From contig CAZRTG010000156.1 in the NCBI GenBank assembly GCA_964602895.1, positions 1-8,244 of the forward strand: a stretch of 8,244 nt of DNA, given 5' to 3'. The DNA is from JAWXBM01 sp964602895. GTDB taxonomy: Bacteria; Pseudomonadota; Gammaproteobacteria; Xanthomonadales; SZUA-36. Positions 1-5,875 of this stretch are shown piece by piece (position 1 is the stretch's first letter; every line of letters begins with the position of its first letter). The position numbers and the translations under genes were made by a program. A model generated the notes under the pieces. That model had not been told where the DNA came from. It saw nothing but the letters and a program-made list of their open reading frames with translations, and searched no databases.

Positions 1-2
1 GC

Positions 3-812
3 CTGGATGTGGACCGTATCAGCCATGTGCTCAACTTTGATATCCCTCACGATACCGAAGCCTATATTCATCGCATTGGCCGCACCGGCCGAGCCGGGCG
101 TACGGGTGATGCCATTCTGTTTGTGGCACCGCGCGAACGGCGCATGCTGCGCGCCATTGAGCAGGCCACCCGCCAGGACATTGCCGAGCTGGAGCTGCCA
201 TCAACCGAGCGGGTCAACAACAAGCGGATTGCAGACTTCAAGCAATCCATCAGCGATACGCTGGCTACCGGTGAGCTGGATTTCATGCAGAATTTACTGG
301 AGCAATACCAGAACGAATACGATATTCCCGCCATAACCATTGCCGCGGCACTGGCGAAAATGACGCTGGGCGATGCGCCTTTATTGTTGCAACCCGACCC
401 GCCGGTCCGGTTCAGCCGTGAAAAGGATTCCGGTAAACAGCGCGAAGGTAAAGGCAAGGATAAGAAAGGTCAAAAGCAAGAAGGCAAGCCGAAACTGTTT
501 GGTGGCATGCAGACTTACCGCATTGCAGTAGGGCGCAAAGACGGCGTCAAACCAGGAAATATTGTCGGTGCCATTACCAATGAAGCCGGTTTGGACGGGC
601 AATATATTGGCAATATTTCGATCGAGAATACCTATAGCCTGGTGGACTTGCCCGCCGGAATGCCGGATGACATTCTGATCGGCCTCAAAACCGTCAAGGT
701 ATGCGGCAAAAAGCTGGATATATCGCTGAGCAATGAAAAACCCCAATCCAGACCCAAAAAGCCGGCTGGCAAAAAGGGTGGCAAGAAGAGCAGCAAAAAG
801 CCACGCCAATAA
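3..812 (+). CDS. deaD: DEAD-box ATP-dependent RNA helicase, DeaD/CsdA type (3' part, cut by window edge)
   Basis: This is the C-terminal part of a DEAD-box RNA helicase, which unwinds structured RNA during ribosome assembly and cold adaptation in the cytoplasm. The frame is open to the first base and has no start here, so motifs Q to IV lie outside the window; the GTG at 9 is an internal valine codon (LDVDRISHV, motif V region). Motif VI, HRIGRTGRAGRTG, is at 69-107. A helical dimerisation-like segment follows, then a lysine-rich linker (about 420-490). A DbpA-type RNA-binding domain is at about 507-731, recognisable from RIAVGRKDGVKPGNIVGAI and from the GMPDDILIGLKTVKV region. The protein ends in a very basic tail (KPAGKKGGKKSSKKPRQ). 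This domain order separates DeaD/CsdA from RhlE/RhlB, and the GELDFMQNLL-type linker also fits DeaD; DbpA itself is shorter and lacks the long basic linker and tail. The gene is convergent with the receptor gene and shares its terminator. Confidence 0.88.
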   Translation: MDVDRISHVLNFDIPHDTEAYIHRIGRTGRAGRTGDAILFVAPRERRMLRAIEQATRQDIAELELPSTERVNNKRIADFKQSISDTLATGELDFMQNLLEQYQNEYDIPAITIAAALAKMTLGDAPLLLQPDPPVRFSREKDSGKQREGKGKDKKGQKQEGKPKLFGGMQTYRIAVGRKDGVKPGNIVGAITNEAGLDGQYIGNISIENTYSLVDLPAGMPDDILIGLKTVKVCGKKLDISLSNEKPQSRPKKPAGKKGGKKSSKKPRQ

Positions 813-832
813 TTTTACCAGGTCGTTAATAA

Positions 833-858
833 AAAACGCCCGCAATTGCGGGCGTTTT
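833..858. terminator. Bidirectional Rho-independent terminator between convergent genes
   Basis: A perfect inverted repeat has stem CGCCCGC (837-843), loop AATT, and GCGGGCG (848-854). It is preceded by A-rich sequence (831-836) and followed by TTTT (855-858). Read on + it gives a GC stem then a U-run, ending the helicase transcript that stops at 812. Read on - it gives the same stem then a longer U-run, ending the receptor transcript that stops at 882. It lies in the 69-bp gap between the two stop codons, where a shared terminator is expected. Confidence 0.9.
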
Positions 859-881
859 GCTTTCCGGCTCTGATCAAGGCT

Positions 882-3394
882 TCAGAAGCGCTGCGACCAG
901 CGAATGCCGTAACTGCTTGGCTTGATGTAATTGGTACGATCATCCACACCACTGGGGCTGTCATAACCCGGGTCAACGTAGTTGGTTACGCCACGCTCGT
1001 TCGTCACGTTGTTGCCATACAAAGTAATGGACCAGTTATCACGCTCAATACCCGTAGACAGGTTCAGGACACCAAACGAATCCATGTACCTTCTGCGTTC
1101 ATTGCTGACCTGCAGGTCGGTCCAGGAACCATCACGATAGGCCCAGGCAACCTGGGCGAACACCGGCCAGGTGCCTGCATCGAAGGTATAACGACCGATA
1201 AAGGTATATTGCAGCTCGGGAACATAAGGCATGGGAGTGCCTTTGGGTGAATCGGGCGGCAAACCATTAATGCGGTCGTCATCATTACGCCAGAAAGGTT
1301 CCTCCAGTTTGGCGTCATTGAATGAGCCTGACAGTTTGAGCAGCAGATTATCAATTGGCGCCCAATCCAGATCGAACTCCAGCCCCTTGGTACGGGAGTT
1401 ACCGACGTTCTGAATGATCGTCAGGTTGGAGACCGTGAAATCGAGGAAGCCGTATTGGAAGTCATTCCAGTCGATGACATAGGCGGCACCATTGAAACGC
1501 AGTGTTCCATCAGCCCATTGGGTTTTCCAGCCAATTTCATAGTTTTGCACAAAGTCAGGCTCATACTTCGGAATTCCCGGTACCCGGGCCCGGTTTACAC
1601 CACCCGCGCGAAAGCCTTCCGACCAGGTGGCATAAACCATCTTGTCTTCCGCAAGTCGCCACTCCAGGCTGGCTTTGTAGGCCATGTCATCGCCTTTGGA
1701 AACGTCGTCCAGGATGCCTGTGTTGAAACAGGGGAACTGGGGTGTGCCGTTTTCCTGGTCTTCAACAAAATCACCGCTTTCATCGTAGTAACCGGTGCAG
1801 TAGCCGATATTACCATGGAAACCATACAGGGAATTATCGTACTCAAAATAACGTGCGCCAAAGGTCCAGGTTAAAAAACTGCCCATATCAATATAGGCTT
1901 CACCAAACAGGGCAGTATCCTTGTCAACACGACGTTGGTAGGTTTGCCAGACGACATCTCCACCCGGGACCACCGAATCAGCAGGGTTCATGGCGGGTAC
2001 TCGCCACTGCAAGTCAAACAGATGTTCCTGTCTTTGGTAGAACAGACCGGTTACCCAGCGCACCTGGCCTTCGGGCGATGATTGCAAACGGATTTCGTGG
2101 CTGTTGCGGTTGAAATTCTCATCGCCATAAACATACTGCGATGGATCTGCACAATCACCATTGGCATCGTAGTAGTAGCAATAACCAAAAGATTCCAGAT
2201 ACTCGGCATAGCCGGAATAGTCATAGGAACTCTCAACATCACGATCCAGATAGGCTCCGGCGTAGACCAGATTCAGATCACCGATATCACCGTCCACCGT
2301 CAACGTAGCCTGGTACCAGTTTTCATCCTGCCAGGCCGGGAAGAATACAGAGGTTTGATGTTTGCCACCGGTGTATTCCGGATTCTCCTGCCAGGAGCCA
2401 TTCACATCCGCATCCTGGTAATTGATTGAGGGTGTAACCGTCCAGTTTTCATTCAGGTCGATTTTCAACTGGCCACGGAAACCAGCCGTCTTCGCCGTAT
2501 TGAAATCGTCATCAACCAGTGCCGAGTTGTTATTGACAAAACCGCTGCCCAGGTAATGCAGTTCGCCTTCGACGTTGTCAATCCAACCCGCTTCATCCTG
2601 ATACCAGGCCACCAACCGGGCAGCCATATTGTCGTTGATGGGGATGTTAACGAAACCATCCAGGCCAAAACCGCTGCCGCCGTGTGAAACCGTGTCGCCA
2701 TAAATATCGTAACCGGCCTGGAATTCACCAATGACGGGCTTGTTGGTAATGATGCGCAGGGTTCCGGCCTGGCTGCCCTGGCCGTACAGGGTTCCCTGTG
2801 GACCGGACAGAGTCTCTATGCGCTCTATGTCATAAACATGCACATCGAGAATCTGGTTNNNNNNNNNNNNNNNNNNNNNNNNNNNNNNNNNNNNNNNNNN
2901 NNNNNNNNNNNNNNNNNNNNNNNNNNNNNNNNNNNNNNNNNNNNNNNNNNNNNNNNNNCGGACAGAGTCTCTATGCGCTCTATGTCATAAACATGCACAT
3001 CGAGAATCTGGTTAATGGTCGTGACGGGTTGTTCGTCGAGGTAAACACCTACGCTGGGCATGGAGCCGGAATGGACGCCATCGCCGCCGCTGGCAATACC
3101 ACGCATATAGATCTGGCCGTAGCCTGGTCCATCCGAGGTATAGCTGACAGTGGGCATAAACAAGATGTAATCGTCAAAACCCTTGACTTGCAGGTTTTCC
3201 AACTGCTCGTTTCCGAGCACCTGTATGGAAACCGCTACCTTTTGAAGGTTTTCTGTTCGTTTCTGTGCCGTTACGACGACTTCCTCCAGCGCGTTGGCTG
3301 CCATGGCTGGACCGGCTATAGTGGCCGCCATGGCGGTGCTTGCCAAAGCATATGAAATCGATCGACTGAGTGGTGTTCGGTGTAACTTTTTCAT
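882..3394 (-). CDS. TonB-dependent outer-membrane receptor (intact once a false scaffold gap is removed)
   Basis: A 22-strand-barrel receptor for energy-dependent uptake across the outer membrane, driven by TonB-ExbBD. The ligand is not identifiable. Start at 3394: ATG with GGGGAG (3404-3409) nine bases upstream, opening a signal peptide (MKKLHRTP, then an Ala-rich core ending AMA, cleavage after about residue 32). A TonB box, EEVVVT, is at residues 37-42. The plug follows with YMRGIASGG, VGVYLDEQPV, DVYDIER-like VYDIERIETL and the GPQGTLYG consensus at 146-153. The barrel fills the rest and ends in the typical outer-membrane signature of alternating residues with terminal Phe (YGIRWSQRF). 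After removing 100 N and one 55-bp copy, the protein is 785 residues, normal for the family. Two putative surface loops carry Cys pairs (C354/C363 and C481/C504) and acidic-flanked tyrosines. The gene is divergent from a sulfotransferase gene. A siderophore, glycan or other ligand is possible. Confidence 0.9.
2804..3013. repeat. 55-bp direct duplication flanking the N block (unmerged contig overlap)
   Basis: Bases 2804-2858 and 2959-3013 are identical over all 55 positions, both starting CGGACAGAGTCTC and ending GAATCTGGTT. On the - strand each copy encodes the same plug segment, from Asn128 to Ser145 (includes VYDIERIETL). Deleting 155 bases (100 N plus one copy) brings the upstream frame (starting 3394) into register with the downstream frame (ending 882) without a stop. 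A length of 55 matches a common de Bruijn k-mer size, so this is best read as two contig ends sharing one k-mer that the assembler did not merge, rather than a biological repeat. Confidence 0.88.
2859..2958. other. Scaffold gap of exactly 100 N inside the receptor gene
   Basis: A run of exactly 100 N is the conventional placeholder for a gap of unknown length. It falls in the plug-domain coding region after the codon for Asn128. Because identical sequence abuts both sides, the real gap is probably negative (the contigs overlap), and no receptor sequence need be missing. Confidence 0.95.
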
Positions 3395-3403
3395 GCAAGA
3401 AAT

Positions 3404-3409
3404 CTCCCC
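3404..3409 (-). promoter_or_regulatory. Shine-Dalgarno of the TonB-dependent receptor
   Basis: On the - strand GGGGAG lies nine bases before the ATG at 3394. This decides the start: an in-frame TTG at 3439 would add 15 residues (beginning MGFPEFGQQ) in front of the signal peptide and has no comparable site. Confidence 0.6.
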
Positions 3410-3428
3410 GGATTGTTGGCCGAACTCA

Positions 3429-3450
3429 GGGAATCCCAATGTGAATTCCC
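3429..3450. promoter_or_regulatory. Operator-like dyad over the predicted receptor transcription start
   Basis: The inverted repeat GGGAAT (3429-3434), 10-base spacer, ATTCCC (3445-3450) lies immediately downstream of the TATAAA candidate and covers the predicted start point. That placement suits a repressor site or a hairpin in the 5' leader. The arms are only six bases, so chance is possible. Confidence 0.3.
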
Positions 3451-3454
3451 CACT

Positions 3455-3480
3455 TTTATACTGGCGGGCAGGGTGATCAA
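3455..3480 (-). promoter_or_regulatory. Possible sigma70-type promoter of the receptor gene
   Basis: On the - strand, TATAAA (3460-3455) is a good -10. TTGATC (3480-3475) is a possible -35, but the spacer is only 14 bases, shorter than the usual 16-18, so the -35 is doubtful. Transcription would start near 3448, giving a leader of about 54 bases before the ATG. Confidence 0.35.
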
Positions 3481-3487
3481 TGACCTT

Positions 3488-3505
3488 CTGAAATACGGAT
3501 TTCAG
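3488..3505. promoter_or_regulatory. Short dyad upstream of the receptor promoter
   Basis: A perfect 7-bp inverted repeat, CTGAAAT (3488-3494), loop ACGG, ATTTCAG (3499-3505), lies just upstream of the candidate receptor -35. It could be an activator or repressor site for either divergent gene. No regulator family is recognised from the sequence. Confidence 0.3.
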
Positions 3506-3697
3506 GTATTTGAAACTGCACGACAGTTGACTGCAAAAAAATTATTGTGGCCCAGTTTATGCTGACTTGGTCTTTAACATCAAATCAGGCTTTAAAATAA
3601 AGCTTTAAATTAAGGTAAACAGGGTTTTACTGTATGCCAACAGTCGGTGTAGGCTTGACTGTAAAATATGAGTAATCTGCACAAGTCTTCGTGCATC

Positions 3698-3702
3698 AGG
3701 GA
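3698..3702 (+). promoter_or_regulatory. Shine-Dalgarno of the TPR-sulfotransferase
   Basis: AGGGA lies five bases before the ATG at 3708 and supports that start codon. Confidence 0.6.
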
Positions 3703-3707
3703 ATTCA

Positions 3708-5714
3708 ATGAACCATACCGATTCTGAACCGCGCGGCAGTATCAAAACGGCGTTGCAACATGCCGCCACGCTGCTGCGTAGCAGCCCCGCATTGGCAGAG
3801 GAACAGGCCCGTGAAGTGCTCAAAGTGATGCCGGGCTCCGAGCCCGGGAAACGCATTCTGGCCGCCGCTTTACGCAGCCAGGGAAAAGCCGAAGCCAGCC
3901 TGGAACAATTGCAGGGCTTGCTGGAACACAACCGGGGTTCTGCCAGTTTCCTCAATGAGTGGGGGCAATCCCTGGCAGCAGCCGGGCGAAATCAGGAAGC
4001 CATAACAGCGCTGCAGCGGGCCGTTCACTTGGATCCGGGTCAGCCGGATGCCTGGCGTGTTCTGGGTGATCAATACATGCTTTCGGGAAACGAGGAAGGC
4101 GCGCAGAATGCCTATCAGCGTTACAGTGGATTGATCGTCAAATTCCCCGAGCTGGCAGAAGCCGCTGAATTGATGCGTGCCGGCAAGCTGGGCAAGGCCG
4201 AGCGCCTGGTACGGGCTTTTGTGAAACAACGACCCGATGACGTCAATGGGCTGCGTATGTTGGCCGACATTGGCATGAAGCTGAGCCGCTTTGATGACGC
4301 CCGTTTATTGCTGGAACACTGTTTGCAATTGGCCCCGGATTTTCATTTGGCACGGCGCAATTATGCTGTTGTGCTGACGCGGCAGAATCGTCTGGATGAG
4401 GCCTATGAACAGGTTGAACGGCTATTGGCAGTTGAACCCGGGAACGCAAATTACCAGATCCTTAAAGCGACGGTCCTGGTACAGCGTGGCGACCACCGGC
4501 CAGCACTGGAGATTTATGAGCGGATTTTGAAGGTATATCCGAATCAGGCTCGTGCGCAAATGAACTTTGGCCATACATTGAAAACGGTGGGTCGCGTGGA
4601 CGAATCCATCGCAGCCTATCAACGCTGTATCGCCATGAACCCGGGTATTGGTGAAGCCTATTGGAGCCTGGCCAACCTCAAGACCTATCGCTTCAGTGAT
4701 GAAGAAATCAAACAAATGTTGTCTCAGGTGAAGGAGGGCGGTGATCCGGATGACCAGGCACATCTTGCCTTTGCGCTGGGAAAAGCGTTTGAAGACAACG
4801 GCGATTTTGAGCAGTCATTCAGGTACTACTTGCGCGGCAATGAAATTCGTAAGGTGCACCATCGGCACAATATCAAAATCAATGTTTTCAATACGGTCAG
4901 GCAAATCAAAACCCTGACTGCTGAATTCTTTGCCGAGCGGCAAGGCTGGGGTTGCCCGGAACCGGACCCGATTTTCATCGTTGGTCTGCCCCGCTCGGGC
5001 TCAACCCTGCTGGAGCAAATCCTGGCCAGTCACTCGCAGGTCGAGGGCACTGCCGAGTTGATGGACATCATTCAGATTTCCCGCCGCCTGGGTGAACGCT
5101 CAAGGAAAAATCCGGCTTCAAAATACCCTGAAATTCTGGCCACGCTGAGTGAGCAGCAGTGCCGTGAACTGGGTGAACAATACCTGCAAACGACCCGTGT
5201 TCAACGCGGTGACCGGCCCTATTTTATCGATAAAATGCCGAATAATTTTCAACATGTAGGGCTGATCCATTTGATTTTGCCCAATGCGAAGATCATTGAC
5301 GCCCGTCGTCTGCCCATGGCCTGTTGTTTCTCCGGTTTCAAGCAATTGTTTGCCAAAGGCCAGTCCTACACTTACGACCTGTCAGGTATTGGCCAGTACT
5401 ATCGCGATTACATGATCCTGATGGATCACTGGGATGCGGTTCTGCCCGGCCGTGTTTTTCTGAACCAGTACGAGGATATGGTCGAGCATACGGATGATCA
5501 GATTCGCAAGGTGCTGGACTATTGCGGCCTGCCATTTGAGGCGCAGTGCCTGCGCTTCTGGGAAACCGAACGGGCGGTGCGTACGCCCAGTGCAGAGCAG
5601 GTACGACAACCGATTTACCGCAGTGGGCTGGAGCAATGGCGCAATTTCGAGCCCTATCTCGGGCCCCTGAAAGAGGCGCTGGGGCCCGCCTTGCAACGCT
5701 ACCCCATCGACTGA
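3708..5714 (+). CDS. TPR-repeat sulfotransferase (PAPS-dependent)
   Basis: A 668-residue enzyme expected to move a sulfuryl group from PAPS to an unknown acceptor. It has no signal peptide or membrane segment, so it should be cytoplasmic. Residues about 15-385 are a chain of roughly seven or more tetratricopeptide repeats (for example around LNEWGQSLAAAGRNQEAI and MNFGHTLKTVGRVDESIAAY), usually a protein-binding scaffold. The catalytic domain (about 420-660) has the 5'-phosphosulfate P-loop FIVGLPRSGSTLLEQIL (423-439), an EGTAEL segment (446-451) that may carry the catalytic acid/base, DKMPNNF (508-514), and a 3'-phosphate site, DARRLPMACCFSGFKQ, with R533/R534 and S542. The C-terminus (ERAVRTPSAEQVRQPIYRSG) matches the family closely. 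Leu535 sits where I recall the family often having His. The start is supported by AGGGA. The gene is divergent from the receptor and followed after 161 bp by a SulP transporter. The fold resembles tyrosylprotein sulfotransferases, but the substrate is unproven. Confidence 0.92.
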   Translation: MNHTDSEPRGSIKTALQHAATLLRSSPALAEEQAREVLKVMPGSEPGKRILAAALRSQGKAEASLEQLQGLLEHNRGSASFLNEWGQSLAAAGRNQEAITALQRAVHLDPGQPDAWRVLGDQYMLSGNEEGAQNAYQRYSGLIVKFPELAEAAELMRAGKLGKAERLVRAFVKQRPDDVNGLRMLADIGMKLSRFDDARLLLEHCLQLAPDFHLARRNYAVVLTRQNRLDEAYEQVERLLAVEPGNANYQILKATVLVQRGDHRPALEIYERILKVYPNQARAQMNFGHTLKTVGRVDESIAAYQRCIAMNPGIGEAYWSLANLKTYRFSDEEIKQMLSQVKEGGDPDDQAHLAFALGKAFEDNGDFEQSFRYYLRGNEIRKVHHRHNIKINVFNTVRQIKTLTAEFFAERQGWGCPEPDPIFIVGLPRSGSTLLEQILASHSQVEGTAELMDIIQISRRLGERSRKNPASKYPEILATLSEQQCRELGEQYLQTTRVQRGDRPYFIDKMPNNFQHVGLIHLILPNAKIIDARRLPMACCFSGFKQLFAKGQSYTYDLSGIGQYYRDYMILMDHWDAVLPGRVFLNQYEDMVEHTDDQIRKVLDYCGLPFEAQCLRFWETERAVRTPSAEQVRQPIYRSGLEQWRNFEPYLGPLKEALGPALQRYPID

Positions 5715-5715
5715 A

Positions 5716-5750
5716 CCCGGCAGTTGTATGGCTTTGTGGCCTGTGCCGGG
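5716..5750 (+). terminator. Weak hairpin after the sulfotransferase stop
   Basis: CCCGGCA (5716-5722) and TGCCGGG (5744-5750) form a 7-bp GC-rich stem with a 21-base loop, starting one base after the stop codon. No T-run follows, so intrinsic termination would be weak; it may instead protect the mRNA 3' end or do nothing. Confidence 0.25.
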
Positions 5751-5860
5751 AACTGAAATACATTAACTCGCGCCAGCCACTGAGTTACATTAAGATGCGC
5801 ATTGATCATGGCAGAGGCGCTGGCGGACAGATGGCCAGAACGGAGCACAGCACCAGTGAT

Positions 5861-5869
5861 TGATAAAAT
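5861..5869 (+). promoter_or_regulatory. Extended -10 promoter candidate for the transporter gene, suggesting a leaderless mRNA
   Basis: TGATAAAAT fits an extended -10 (TG, one base, TAAAAT at 5864-5869). The expected start point, seven bases after the hexamer, is 5876, the A of the ATG. There is no purine-rich Shine-Dalgarno in the 20 bases before this ATG, and an in-frame stop (TAA at 5864-5866) rules out an upstream start close by. No convincing -35 is seen, which extended -10 promoters tolerate. Confidence 0.4.
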
Positions 5870-5875
5870 ACAAAA

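Larger units (their letters stand above)
3395..3707. other. Divergent 313-bp intergenic regulatory region
   Basis: This region separates the start codons of the receptor (-) and the sulfotransferase (+), so it must hold the promoters of both unless they are read from afar. The receptor side has a TATAAA -10 candidate and two short dyads, listed separately. The stretch from about 3531 to 3620 is AT-rich, with an A7 run and GCTTTAAA repeated at 3589 and 3602. On the sulfotransferase side there is a TAAAAT hexamer at 3662-3667 and a TTGACT at 3655-3660, but they are too close together to be one promoter and neither has a good partner. I see no open reading frame or RNA gene here, and no clear Fur or CRP site. 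Confidence 0.6.

Noticed and set aside
9..11. GTG at 9 as the start of the helicase
   Set aside because: It sits in the middle of conserved helicase motif V, and the frame is open to the left edge, so the gene begins outside the window.
381..845. Long - strand open frame opposite the helicase
   Set aside because: It is a shadow of the helicase: it runs through the terminator region and opposite conserved RNA-binding domain codons, with no ribosome binding site.
2825..3439. Separate truncated receptor gene ending in the N block
   Set aside because: It is the N-terminal half of the same receptor; identical 55-bp flanks and matching frame after their merger show one gene. The upstream TTG start at 3439 is also rejected in favour of the ATG at 3394 with its Shine-Dalgarno and signal peptide.
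3441..3456. CRP-site candidate TGTGAATTCCCCACTT
   Set aside because: Only the left half matches TGTGA; the right half does not match TCACA. It is better explained by the GGGAAT/ATTCCC dyad.
3655..3667. TTGACT plus TAAAAT as a sulfotransferase promoter
   Set aside because: The two hexamers are separated by one base, so they cannot be the -35 and -10 of one promoter, and neither has a good partner at 16-18 bases.
5759..5793. TACATTAA direct repeats with TAACTC/GAGTTA inverted arms between sulfotransferase and transporter
   Set aside because: The arms are only six bases with a 12-base loop, and there is no promoter or terminator context; chance is likely.
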